Assembly: GCF_018130615.1 (NCBI RefSeq)
Contig: NZ_JAFCKB010000001.1
Coordinates: 248,001-312,000 of the forward strand
DNA length: 64,000 nt
Source of the DNA: Bradyrhizobium manausense
GTDB lineage: Bacteria; Pseudomonadota; Alphaproteobacteria; Rhizobiales; Xanthobacteraceae
Direction: 5' to 3'
The first letter of the stretch is position 1. Every line of letters begins with the position of its first letter. This document shows positions 48,691 to 56,786 of this stretch, piece by piece. The translations under genes were made by a program, and so were the position numbers. The notes beneath the pieces were generated by a model. That model searched no databases and had not been told where the DNA came from. It saw only the letters and a list, made by a program, of their open reading frames with translations.

Positions 48691-49314
48691 ATGAGCGAAC
48701 GTCTTCTTGTGCTCGTGCGCCACGGCCAGAGCGAATGGAATCTGAAGAACCTGTTCACCGGCTGGAAGGATCCGGACCTCACCGAGCTCGGCGTCAAGGA
48801 AGCAAAGGAGGCCGGGCGCAAGCTGAAAGCCCAGGGCCTCGTGTTCGACGTTGCCTACACCTCGGTGCTCACACGCGCGCAGCACACGCTCGACCTCATT
48901 CTCGACGAGCTTGGTCAGACGGGCCTGCCGACCTCGAAGGACCTCGCGTTGAACGAGCGCGATTATGGCGACCTCTCCGGCCTCAACAAGGATGACGCGC
49001 GCAAGAAATGGGGCGAGGAGCAGGTCCATGTCTGGCGCCGCTCCTACGACGTGCCGCCGCCCGGCGGCGAAAGCCTCAAGGACACGCTGGCACGCGCATT
49101 GCCGTACTATGTGCAGGAGATCCTGCCCGGCGTGCTCAACGGCAAGCGCACGCTGGTCGCCGCCCACGGCAATTCGCTGCGTGCGCTGATCATGGTGCTG
49201 GAAAAGCTCTCGCCCGAAGGCATTTTGAAGCGCGAGCTCGCGACGGGGGTGCCGATCATCTACCGCCTCAATGCGGATTCGACGGTGGCGTCGAAGCTGG
49301 ATCTGGCGGGTTGA
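48691..49314 (+). CDS. gpmA: 2,3-bisphosphoglycerate-dependent phosphoglycerate mutase
   Basis: Interconverts 3- and 2-phosphoglycerate. The 207-residue protein has the phosphohistidine motif [54 protein letters not shown] and the second catalytic His in [12 protein letters not shown]. It is slightly shorter than enteric GpmA (about 250), as is usual in Rhizobiales. ATG 48691 is chosen over TTG 48688. Co-transcribed with dapB. Confidence 0.95.
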   Translation: MSERLLVLVRHGQSEWNLKNLFTGWKDPDLTELGVKEAKEAGRKLKAQGLVFDVAYTSVLTRAQHTLDLILDELGQTGLPTSKDLALNERDYGDLSGLNKDDARKKWGEEQVHVWRRSYDVPPPGGESLKDTLARALPYYVQEILPGVLNGKRTLVAAHGNSLRALIMVLEKLSPEGILKRELATGVPIIYRLNADSTVASKLDLAG

Positions 49315-49323
49315 TTTTCTTCG

Positions 49324-49347
49324 CCTCTCCCCGCGTGCGGGGAGAGG
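49324..49347. repeat. Palindrome, family 4, between convergent genes
   Basis: CCTCTCCCCGCGTGCGGGGAGAGG is a near-perfect inverted repeat between the convergent gpmA and alkyltransferase genes. No T-run follows on either strand, but it can fold in both transcripts and may serve as a bidirectional terminator. Confidence 0.65.
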
Positions 49348-49356
49348 GAGAAGAAT

Positions 49357-50253
49357 TCACTGCATCCCAAGCTGTCCGGCTTCCCAGCCCAGCATCGCCT
49401 GCTTGCGGGTGATGCCCCAATGGTAGCCGGTGAGCGTGCCGCTCTTGCCGAGTGCGCGGTGGCAGGGCACGACGAAGGAGACCGGGTTCTTGCCGACCGC
49501 AGCACCAACGGCGCGCGAGGCCTTCGGGCTGTTGATGTTGCAGGCGATGTCCGAATAGGACACCGCGCGGCCCATCGGGATCTTCAGCAGCGTCTCCCAC
49601 ACCCGCACCTCGAAATCGGTGCCGATCATGACGACGCGTAGCGGCTGATCCGGGCGCCACAGTTTTGTGTCGAAGATGCGCGCTGCAAGCGGTGCGGTGC
49701 CTTCGTGATCTTCAACGTAAGTCGCGTTCGCCCAGCGCCGCGTCATGTCCGCGAGCGCGGCCTTTTCCTCGCCGGGATCGGCAAAGGCGAGACCTGAGAG
49801 ACCGCGATCGGTCGCAATCACGATCGCGGTGCCGAAGGGTGAGGGATGGAAGCCGTAGCGCAGGGTGAGTCCGGCGCCGCCGTTCTTCCATTCGCCCGGC
49901 GACATGGCTTCGTGCGTGACGAAGAGATCGTGCAGCCGGCCCGGACCTGAGAGCCCTGAGTCGAGCGCGGCGTCGAGGATGCTCGCGGAGTCCCGCAGCA
50001 GCCCCTTGGCGTGATCGAGCGTGAGCGCCTGCATAAAGGCCTTCGGCGTGATCGAGGCCCAGCGGCGGAACAGATGGTGCAGCTCATCCGGCGTGACGCC
50101 GGCCGCATCCGCCATCGCCTCGATGGTCGGCTGCGTCCGCCAGTTCTCCGAGATGAAGGCGATCGCCCGGCGCACCGAATCATAGTCGCGCAGCGCGGCG
50201 TTCTGGGAGCCCGGCCTGGCCAGGCGCTGGTCATGGATTGCGAGTGTCATCAT
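49357..50253 (-). CDS. AraC-type HTH fused to methylated-DNA-protein cysteine methyltransferase
   Basis: Repairs O6-alkylguanine by transferring the alkyl group to its own Cys. The 298-residue protein has an AraC-like helix-turn-helix half (about residues 25-120, PTIEAMADAAGVTPDELHHL and FRRWASITPKAFMQAL) and a C-terminal MGMT half (about 130-295) with the acceptor Cys in VVPCHRALG and RAVGAAVGKNP. The zinc-binding Ada N-terminal domain that senses methyl phosphotriesters is missing, so the usual methylation-triggered activation of Ada cannot operate here. Single gene, convergent with gpmA. Confidence 0.92.
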   Translation of the reverse strand: MMTLAIHDQRLARPGSQNAALRDYDSVRRAIAFISENWRTQPTIEAMADAAGVTPDELHHLFRRWASITPKAFMQALTLDHAKGLLRDSASILDAALDSGLSGPGRLHDLFVTHEAMSPGEWKNGGAGLTLRYGFHPSPFGTAIVIATDRGLSGLAFADPGEEKAALADMTRRWANATYVEDHEGTAPLAARIFDTKLWRPDQPLRVVMIGTDFEVRVWETLLKIPMGRAVSYSDIACNINSPKASRAVGAAVGKNPVSFVVPCHRALGKSGTLTGYHWGITRKQAMLGWEAGQLGMQ

Positions 50254-50309
50254 GAGTGGAAATGTAGGCGCGGGAGGGTAGCGAAACCACCCGATTTCCG
50301 ACCGGCCAA

Positions 50310-50828
50310 TCAGGTCACCGGGTTGTAGGTCGGGCCTCGCCTGGCGGCGTTCAGCGCCTCAACCAAGCCTTTGTAAAAACTTGCTTTTTCGTCAGGTCCG
50401 AGGAACCTGGCAATCTGGATCTGGTGGCCGCGCGAGATCAGATAGAGATGCTCGATGCCAAAGTCCTCGTCGACCTCCATGTCGAGGCGGACCCAGAGCG
50501 GGTTGAAGGTCCATTCGGCGACCTGGCCGCGATGGCTGATGCGCCGCACGCGCAGCTCGGAGGTCGTGACGGTGATCTCCTCGCGCGCCCGCCCGGTGCG
50601 GAAATTGACCTTGAAGGCCCACCAGACGACGAGCACGTCGAGGCCGAAAAAGCCAAGCACCGGCCAGGCGCCTTTCATCAGGAAGACGAGTCCAGTGGCG
50701 AAGCTGACGACGCTCAGGAACAGCATCACCGCAAGAAAGCCGGTGCGGTTCAGCGAGCGATGCGGCGTCAGCAGCGCGGAGAAGATCTGCACCTCGCTGT
50801 CGCGCGCAATTTCGTTGCCTGTGCTCAT
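50310..50828 (-). CDS. DUF2244 family membrane protein
   Basis: A 172-residue protein with two adjacent membrane segments (FLAVMLFLSVVSFATGLVFL, residues about 31-50, and WPVLGFFGLDVLVVWWAFKV, 55-74) followed by a soluble domain (EITVTTSELRVRRISHRG, WVRLDMEVDEDFGIEHLYLI). DUF2244 proteins are conserved in alphaproteobacteria with no known function; some sit near cytochrome oxidase genes. Here it is divergent from nth, 22 bp away. Confidence 0.88.
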   Translation of the reverse strand: MSTGNEIARDSEVQIFSALLTPHRSLNRTGFLAVMLFLSVVSFATGLVFLMKGAWPVLGFFGLDVLVVWWAFKVNFRTGRAREEITVTTSELRVRRISHRGQVAEWTFNPLWVRLDMEVDEDFGIEHLYLISRGHQIQIARFLGPDEKASFYKGLVEALNAARRGPTYNPVT

Positions 50829-50850
50829 CGTCCCTCAGTATATCCCGATC

Positions 50851-51618
50851 ATGGCGAAAATCACCCGCAAGCCGGTCCCGCGCAAAGCGCCGGTGCCGAA
50901 GAAAAAGGCAAAGGCGGCCGTCACGAAGCCGAAGGCCGCCGCCAAGAAATCGCTCAAGGCGACAAAACCCACTTCTTTCAAACCTTGGACGCCGGCGGAG
51001 ATCCACGAGGTCTTCAGCCGTTTCCGTGCGGCCAATCCCGAGCCAAAGGGCGAGCTCGAGCACGTCAATCCCTTCACGCTGCTGGTGGCCGTGGTGCTGT
51101 CGGCACAGGCGACCGATGCCGGCGTCAACAAGGCGACGCGTGCATTGTTCGAGGTCGCCGATACGCCGCAGAAGATGCTCGATCTCGGCGAAGAACGCCT
51201 GCGCGACTACATCAAGACCATCGGCCTCTATCGCACCAAGGCCAGGAACGTCATCGCGCTGTCGGCCAAGGTGCTCAGCGATTTCGGCGGCGAGGTGCCG
51301 CGCACGCGGGCCGAGATCGAGTCACTGCCGGGCGCGGGACGCAAGACCGCCAACGTCGTGCTCAACATGGCCTTCGGCGAGCACACCATGGCGGTCGACA
51401 CCCATGTGTTCCGCGTCGGCAATCGCACCGGGCTTGCGCCCGGCAAGACGCCGCTCGACGTCGAGCTTGGTCTCGAAAAGGTGATCCCGGCGGAGTTCAT
51501 GCTGCATGCCCATCATTGGCTGATCCTGCACGGCCGCTATACTTGCCTCGCCCGCAAGCCGCGCTGCGAGGTCTGCCTGATCAACGATCTCTGCCGTTGG
51601 CCGGAGAAGACTGTGTGA
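50851..51618 (+). CDS. nth: Endonuclease III with basic N-terminal tail
   Basis: Base-excision repair glycosylase/AP lyase for oxidised pyrimidines. In the 255-residue protein the helix-hairpin-helix is LPGAGRKTANVVLN with catalytic Lys165, Asp183 is in AVDTHVFRVG, and the [4Fe-4S] ligands are Cys232, Cys239, Cys242 and Cys248 (C-x6-C-x2-C-x5-C). Residues 2-45 form a Lys/Ala/Pro tail with 14 Lys, 2 Arg and no acidic residue, like histone H1 C-terminal tails, absent from E. coli Nth. It may add non-specific DNA binding. Confidence 0.96.
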   Translation: MAKITRKPVPRKAPVPKKKAKAAVTKPKAAAKKSLKATKPTSFKPWTPAEIHEVFSRFRAANPEPKGELEHVNPFTLLVAVVLSAQATDAGVNKATRALFEVADTPQKMLDLGEERLRDYIKTIGLYRTKARNVIALSAKVLSDFGGEVPRTRAEIESLPGAGRKTANVVLNMAFGEHTMAVDTHVFRVGNRTGLAPGKTPLDVELGLEKVIPAEFMLHAHHWLILHGRYTCLARKPRCEVCLINDLCRWPEKTV

Positions 51619-51624
51619 CTGGCC

Positions 51625-51664
51625 GTCATTCCGGGGACGATGCTGCGCATCGTCCCGAAATGAC
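51625..51664. repeat. Short palindrome, family 3 (deleted form)
   Basis: GTCATTCCGGGGACGATGCT and GCGCATCGTCCCGAAATGAC form a 40-bp near-perfect hairpin, the two ends of the family 3 element without its middle. It follows nth by 7 bp and may serve as its terminator. Confidence 0.75.
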
Positions 51665-51698
51665 GTGGATGAGAGAGCGGAGCGTTTGGGGGCCTATC

Positions 51699-52835
51699 GT
51701 GAGTCAGCAGGAACAAATCCCATCGCCACCGCCCGCAGTCACGCCGGCTCCGCCACCCAAGCCGACGCAGCGGCCGGCGAGCTCGCTCTGGAGCCGGCTT
51801 GCGATCCCGCTGTTTGCGGTGATCGTCGCGCTCGCTTTCGTAGCGCTGGCGACGCTGCGCTTCGACGAATGGGTCGGCAATGCTGCGGTCCAGACCACCA
51901 ATGACGCCTATGTGCGCGCCGAGCTGACGCGGCTTGCGAGCCGCGTCTCCGGCGAGGTGCTGAGCGTCGGGGTGACCGACTTCCAGCGCGTCAAGGCCGG
52001 CGACCTCCTGATCCAGATCGATCCGGCCGACTATGAGGCCCAGGTCGCGCAGTCCGAGGCGGCCGTGGCCGCGGCGCAAGCCGCGCTCGACAATCTCGCC
52101 AACCAGGTCGAGCTGCAATATGCGACGATCGCGCAGGCGCAGGCCGCTCGGTTATCCGCGGAGGCGCTCGAGGTCGAGGCCAGGCAGGAGCAGGAGCGCC
52201 AGCAATCGCTGTCGCAGACCGAGGCCGGGACACGGCAGCGGCTCGAGCAGGCGGTCGCCGGCCTTGCCAAAGCGCAGGCCGATGTGCGCGCCAGCCGTGC
52301 GGTGATCGCGGCCCAGCAGCATCAGCTCGAGGTCCTGCAAGGCACCAAGAAGCAGCGCGCCGCCGATCTCGAAGCCACCAAGGCGACGCTGGCGAGCGCC
52401 AAGCTGAAGCTGGGCTACACCAAGATCACGGCGCCCTTCGACGGCGTCGTCGGTGAGCGCCAGGTGCAGCCCGGCGACTACGTCAATGTCGGCACCAACC
52501 TCATCAACGTGGTGCCGCTGCCAAAAGTGTATGTGATCGCGAACTACAAGGAGACCCAGCTCACGCATGTGGCGCCGGGCCAGGCGGTCGAGATCACCGT
52601 CGACAGTTTCCCGCGCGAGAGGCTCCACGGCAAGGTCGAGCGTATTGCGCCCGCGACCGGCGCGCAGGTCGCGTTGCTGCCGCCCGACAATGCGACCGGC
52701 AACTTCACGAAGGTCGTGCAGCGTATTCCCGTCCGCATCCAGTTCGACGACAACCAGCCTTTGCTGGCACGGCTGGTGCCGGGCATGTCGGTCGTCACCA
52801 GCATCAACACTGCGGCCGCAAATGGCGGAAAATGA
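51699..52835 (+). CDS. EmrA-type membrane fusion protein of a drug efflux pump
   Basis: Periplasmic adaptor (HlyD family) of about 378 residues. A proline-rich cytoplasmic N-terminus, one membrane segment (SRLAIPLFAVIVALAFVALA), then ELTRLASRVSGEVLSVGVTD (lipoyl half), a long coiled coil (about residues 105-220), and KITAPFDGVVGERQVQPGDY (second lipoyl half). Its 3' end overlaps the transporter gene by 14 bp. GTG 51699 with GGGGG upstream is preferred; ATG 51669 lies just past the repeat and has no ribosome site. Substrate unknown. Confidence 0.92.
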   Translation: MSQQEQIPSPPPAVTPAPPPKPTQRPASSLWSRLAIPLFAVIVALAFVALATLRFDEWVGNAAVQTTNDAYVRAELTRLASRVSGEVLSVGVTDFQRVKAGDLLIQIDPADYEAQVAQSEAAVAAAQAALDNLANQVELQYATIAQAQAARLSAEALEVEARQEQERQQSLSQTEAGTRQRLEQAVAGLAKAQADVRASRAVIAAQQHQLEVLQGTKKQRAADLEATKATLASAKLKLGYTKITAPFDGVVGERQVQPGDYVNVGTNLINVVPLPKVYVIANYKETQLTHVAPGQAVEITVDSFPRERLHGKVERIAPATGAQVALLPPDNATGNFTKVVQRIPVRIQFDDNQPLLARLVPGMSVVTSINTAAANGGK

Positions 52836-54450
52836 CGATGCCGGCAGCGGCCCAGTCTCGCGCGGCGGGATCGCGCCACAGCCGCTGTTTGCCGTCGCGG
52901 CCGTGCTGCTCGGCTCGTTCCTCGCCAATTTCGACAGCCGGCTGACCACCGTCGGCCTGCCCGACCTGCGTGGCGCCTTCTCCCTCAGCTTCGACGAGGG
53001 CGCATGGCTCTCCACCGCCGGCATCGGATCGCAGATCCTCATTGCGCCCGCGGTCGCGTGGCTTGCGACCGTGTTCGGCCTGCGCCGCGTGCTCGGCATC
53101 CCGAGCCTCGTCTATGCCGTCGTCTCGCTGATCGTTCCCTTCGTGCACGACTATCCGACGCTGATCGCGCTCAGCGTCGTGCATGGCCTCTTGCTCGGAA
53201 CCTTCGTGCCGGCGACGCTGATGATCGTGTTCCGCAACCTGCCGATCCGCTGGTGGCTGCCGGCGATTGCGCTCTATTCCATCCGCGTCGGCTTTGCGCT
53301 GGACTCATCGACCTCGCTGGTCGGCTTCTATGTCGATCATCTCGGCTGGCAATGGCTGTACTGGCAGAGCGTCGTGATCGCGCCACTGATGGGCCTGATG
53401 GTCTATCTGGGAACACCGAACGAGCCGGTCAATCGCGCGCTGCTGCGCGAGGCCGATTGGGGCGGCATGCTGCTGCTCGGTGCGGGCGTTTCGATGATCT
53501 ATGCCGGCCTCGACCAGGGCAATCGGCTGGACTGGCTCGGCAACGGCACGGTGACAGCGCTACTCGCTGCCGGCGTGGCGTTGTTCGCAGGCTTCCTCGT
53601 CAATGAATCGCTGGTGCGTCAGCCCTGGGCGCATGTGAACGTGCTGTTCTCCCGCAATATCGGGTTGTCGCTGGTCGCCATCCTGCTCTACACGCTGACG
53701 TCGCTTTCCAATTCATCGCTGGTGCCGAACTTCCTCGGCAATGTCGGCCTGCTCCGGCCGGAGCAGAGCGGGCTGCTGCTGCTCACCTACGGCGCGCTGC
53801 CAATGTTCGTGCTGGTGCCGGTTTCGATCTGGCTGGTCCGCCATTTCGATGCGCGCGCCGTGACGGTGATCGGTTTTGCCTGCTTTGCTGCCGCCAATCT
53901 CTGGGGCACCCAGCTCACCCATGCCTGGGCGCGCGAGGATTTCATCGGCATCGTGCTGCTGCAGGCCGTCGGCCAGTCGACGACGCTGCTGCCGCTCATC
54001 ATCATCGCACTGTCCAATTCCGACCCCAGCCGCGCGACCTCGTTTGCCGCCTATATCCAGATCATGCGGCTCGGCGGCGCCGAGATCGGCGTGGCGCTGA
54101 TGGGAACGTGGCTGCGCGTTCGCGAGCAGATCCATTCCTTCTATCTCGGCCAGAACCTCCAGGTCGGCGATGTCGACGTGGTGCGGATGCTGAAGCAACT
54201 CGCCGATCACTTTGCCGCCCACGGTGCCGGTTCGGCGCAGGCGCGCGCGCTCGGCACGCTCGCGAGCTTCGTCGCGCGCGAGGCCAATGTCCTCGCCTAT
54301 ATCGACGGCTTCTGGCTGTGCTTCTGGCTGGCGATGGCCGCGCTTGGCTTCATCGCCCTGATCACCCGCGCTCCGCCCGGCCCGTTCACCCCGGCCCCGT
54401 TCGGCTTTGCGAAGATGCTGCTGAGGAAATGCGGGCTGTCGGTGACGTGA
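52822..54450 (+). CDS. DHA2-family MFS multidrug transporter (EmrB-like)
   Basis: Proton-driven exporter of 542 residues with about 14 membrane segments. It opens with ATG 52822 (MAENDDAGSGPVSRGG) inside the adaptor gene; the first segment is FAVAAVLLGSFLANFDSRLT, followed by the DHA2-type loop GAFSLSFDEGAWLSTAGIGS. Later segments include LSLVAILLYTLTSLSNSSLV and LLLLTYGALPMFVLVPVSIW. With the adaptor and an outer-membrane TolC (not in the window) it would span the envelope. No regulator gene is adjacent. Confidence 0.93.
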   Translation: MAENDDAGSGPVSRGGIAPQPLFAVAAVLLGSFLANFDSRLTTVGLPDLRGAFSLSFDEGAWLSTAGIGSQILIAPAVAWLATVFGLRRVLGIPSLVYAVVSLIVPFVHDYPTLIALSVVHGLLLGTFVPATLMIVFRNLPIRWWLPAIALYSIRVGFALDSSTSLVGFYVDHLGWQWLYWQSVVIAPLMGLMVYLGTPNEPVNRALLREADWGGMLLLGAGVSMIYAGLDQGNRLDWLGNGTVTALLAAGVALFAGFLVNESLVRQPWAHVNVLFSRNIGLSLVAILLYTLTSLSNSSLVPNFLGNVGLLRPEQSGLLLLTYGALPMFVLVPVSIWLVRHFDARAVTVIGFACFAAANLWGTQLTHAWAREDFIGIVLLQAVGQSTTLLPLIIIALSNSDPSRATSFAAYIQIMRLGGAEIGVALMGTWLRVREQIHSFYLGQNLQVGDVDVVRMLKQLADHFAAHGAGSAQARALGTLASFVAREANVLAYIDGFWLCFWLAMAALGFIALITRAPPGPFTPAPFGFAKMLLRKCGLSVT

Positions 54451-54482
54451 GGGGCCGATCAATCGCGCCGCGCGGTTGGTCA

Positions 54483-54509
54483 CCTCTCCCGTTTGCTTGC
54501 GGGAGAGGG
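54483..54509. repeat. Palindrome, family 4, between convergent genes
   Basis: CCTCTCCCGTTTGCTTGCGGGAGAGG: arms CCTCTCCCG and CGGGAGAGG are perfect. It lies between the transporter and the convergent EI24 gene, a typical place for a shared terminator. Confidence 0.65.
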
Positions 54510-54519
54510 AGAACACCCC

Positions 54520-55260
54520 TCACCGCGCCTGCCGGGCCGGCTCGATCAGCTCGGGCCGCGGACCGGAGAGCCGCTTGTGCATGTGGACCATGAAGGCCAT
54601 GCCGAAGATCGGCGTTGCCAGGTTCACGATCGGGATCGAGACGAAGGTTGCGATGAACAGGCCCGCGGTGAAGATGGTCGCGGCATTGTCGCGCCGCATC
54701 GCCTTGGCCTCCTCCGGCGAGCGGAAGCGCATCGCGGCGAGCTCGAAATATTCGCGCCCCAACAGCCAGGCGGCGGCGAGGAAGAAGATCAGGAAACCGG
54801 CGCCGGCCAGGAACACGAACGGCAGCGCGATCAGATAGACCACAATGGTCAGCAGCGCGGTCTTGATGCCTTCGAGGATCGCCTGGTTGAACGGAAGCGC
54901 CGTGCCCGGCCGCTCCGCCGGATAATATTCGCGCTCGACGATGTCGGCGACGTCGTCGACGAAGAAGCTCGCCACCAGCGAGGTGATCGCGGGCATCAGG
55001 AACACACTGCCGAACACGACGCCGAATCCGGCCGCAATCGAGATGATCCAGGACAGCACTTCCAGCGACGAATGCCAGCTTGGCCCGAGCAGGCCCTCCA
55101 GCCAGGCCTCGCCATAGGTCGCGAACCAGCTGAGCAGCCGCTGCAGCCCGATTGCGAGCACGATGATCAGCACCAGCGCAAGCCCGATCGACCGCCACAG
55201 GATCGAACGCATCGGCGGCGACATCATTTGTGACAGCGCCTTCACGGCGGCATCCAGCAT
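54520..55260 (-). CDS. EI24 domain (CysZ-like) membrane protein
   Basis: A 246-residue membrane protein with about four to six hydrophobic segments: SILWRSIGLALVLIIVLAIG, SWIISIAAGFGVVFGSVFLM, ILEGIKTALLTIVVYLIALP and AATIFTAGLFIATFVSIPIV. The segment FFVDDVADIVEREYYPAERP and PFVFLAGAGFLIFFLAAAWL are typical of the EI24 family, which includes the CysZ sulfate transporter. Sulfate transport is not assured outside enterics. GAGAGG before ATG 55260. No sulfur genes lie nearby. Confidence 0.82.
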   Translation of the reverse strand: MLDAAVKALSQMMSPPMRSILWRSIGLALVLIIVLAIGLQRLLSWFATYGEAWLEGLLGPSWHSSLEVLSWIISIAAGFGVVFGSVFLMPAITSLVASFFVDDVADIVEREYYPAERPGTALPFNQAILEGIKTALLTIVVYLIALPFVFLAGAGFLIFFLAAAWLLGREYFELAAMRFRSPEEAKAMRRDNAATIFTAGLFIATFVSIPIVNLATPIFGMAFMVHMHKRLSGPRPELIEPARQAR

Positions 55261-55343
55261 GGGAACCTCTCACGAAATCACCCGCGAGAGGTAGACACGG
55301 CGAGCCGCTTCGGCAAGGGAGGCTGACCCTCGGGTCGCTCCGG

Positions 55344-56519
55344 TTAAGGCTCCGCCACGATGCTGGCCCAGCAAGTGATGGCGCTGCAGACCGTGCTCCA
55401 GCGGCCGAATCCCTTGTAGATCTGGGCGGCGACCTGCTCCTGCTGCTTCAGCGTGCCCTCGGCCTTGATCTGCGGGTCGGAGACGTTGCGGATCGCGAGC
55501 CAGCGCGGCGCCTTGGCCCCCATCTGCTGGGCGACGAGGCCCAGGATGGCGTCGCCCATCTCGGAGACGTCGCCGAGCCCCTGGAGATGGAAGTGATTGT
55601 CCGAGGTGTCGAAGCCGAAGAAATCGGTGGTCACCACGGAGGACGACAGCCCGGTGGGCTTGGCGACGAAGATTTTTGGCGGCCTGGTGTTGGTCTTCGG
55701 CAGCTGCCCGGCATTGGCCTTGAACAGCGTCTTGGCTGTCGCGAATTTTGTCGTCTTGGCCGACTTGCTCGAAAAATGCTCCTGCGCAAACGGCTGCTTC
55801 TTGAACTTCGAGAGGCAGTCGAAGCGCACGATCGGGCTCACGATGACGTCGCCGACCTCGACCTGCTTGCCGATGCCGCCGGCCGTGCCCGTGGTGATCA
55901 CGAGCGTGGGTTGCACCTCGGTGATGATCTGGCGCCAGACGTCGATATTCGGCAGCTGCGGGCCGTCCTGCGACATGTGCGAGTCGGATTTGAAGATCAC
56001 GCACTTCTTCTTGCCGATCGTGGTGGTCCAGAAGGTGCCGAGCCGCTTCAGTTCCTTGGCCGGGCAGCCGTTGCGCATCTTCTTGGAGATGGCGGCGTAG
56101 TTGTGCGTGTAGGGCACGTAGTCGTTACGCGAGTCCTTGCCCGGCGTCAGCACGCGGCTGAGCGCGTGCCCCTCGTCGACGGTCCAGGTCACGACCAGCA
56201 CGTCGGCGCGCGGCAGTGGCCCCTTGCCGTTGCCTGCGGGCCTCGGCCCGGTCTGCGGCGCCAGCCCCTTGGGCCAGGGAATATCGGTGAAGCGCGACAG
56301 CCCGGTCGCGGTCGAGAAGGCCATGAACGCGCGGCCTTCTGTCGATTCGGAATCGAAATCGATGATCTCGCGCTGAAAATCCTCCGGCGCGACCTTTGCG
56401 GCTTTCTTCACGGCGGCATCCGCGATGCGCTTGACCACGAAGGTCTCGCGCGGCGGCGGTGTGGTGATCGGATCAAACCCGAGATTCTTCTCTACCCATT
56501 TGCGGTCGGCAGGCATCAT
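55344..56519 (-). CDS. Nucleoside-phosphorylase-like protein of unknown substrate
   Basis: About 391 residues from ATG 56519 (GGAG upstream; a TTG at 56546 adds nine). The C-terminal two thirds look like the PNP/UDP phosphorylase superfamily: ADVLVVTWTVDEGHALSRVL, LVITTGTAGGIGKQVEVGDV and WLAIRNVSDPQI (with the Ser-Asp pair of nucleosidases). The usual ribose-binding E-M-E-G is altered to EMGDA. An insertion of about 70 residues rich in Lys and Phe (KFKKQPFAQEHFSSKSAKTT) separates the halves. No signal peptide. It is divergent from a sedolisin gene. Substrate and reaction cannot be stated. Confidence 0.78.
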   Translation of the reverse strand: MMPADRKWVEKNLGFDPITTPPPRETFVVKRIADAAVKKAAKVAPEDFQREIIDFDSESTEGRAFMAFSTATGLSRFTDIPWPKGLAPQTGPRPAGNGKGPLPRADVLVVTWTVDEGHALSRVLTPGKDSRNDYVPYTHNYAAISKKMRNGCPAKELKRLGTFWTTTIGKKKCVIFKSDSHMSQDGPQLPNIDVWRQIITEVQPTLVITTGTAGGIGKQVEVGDVIVSPIVRFDCLSKFKKQPFAQEHFSSKSAKTTKFATAKTLFKANAGQLPKTNTRPPKIFVAKPTGLSSSVVTTDFFGFDTSDNHFHLQGLGDVSEMGDAILGLVAQQMGAKAPRWLAIRNVSDPQIKAEGTLKQQEQVAAQIYKGFGRWSTVCSAITCWASIVAEP

Positions 56520-56786
56520 GCAGTCTCCACCAATTGTTTTTGACAAATGTCTCTCATTGGTCGGCCAGCCGAGCCGACGGCTGCAATCTTAGATCGAAAA
56601 CATATTCACAGAATGGTCGGGGCTATTGACCAATTCCGTGCCGATTCGAGACTGCAGAGCATCCGCCCTGCCAAAAAAGAGATTTTCTGAAAATAATCGA
56701 TCAATCGTCTGAACCAATTCGCGGCCGAGATTACACCTATAGTTGAGGTGCGACAATCCGCCTTCCAATCACAAACGGAGGAAGTC
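56520..56786. promoter_or_regulatory. Shared promoter region of the phosphorylase-like and sedolisin genes
   Basis: 267 bp, more AT-rich than the surrounding DNA. ACCAAT occurs at 56529-56534, 56629-56634 and 56713-56718, each extended to ACCAATT, and inverted at 56556-56561. TATAGT at 56738-56743 could be a -10 box for the sedolisin gene, but no clear -35 precedes it. TTGACC (56626) and TTGACA-like elements are present. Confidence 0.45.

Noticed and set aside
56711-56743. GAACC upstream of the sedolisin gene as an EcfG general-stress promoter.
   Set aside because: The GGAAC -35 box is not matched and no GTT-type -10 follows at the proper distance.
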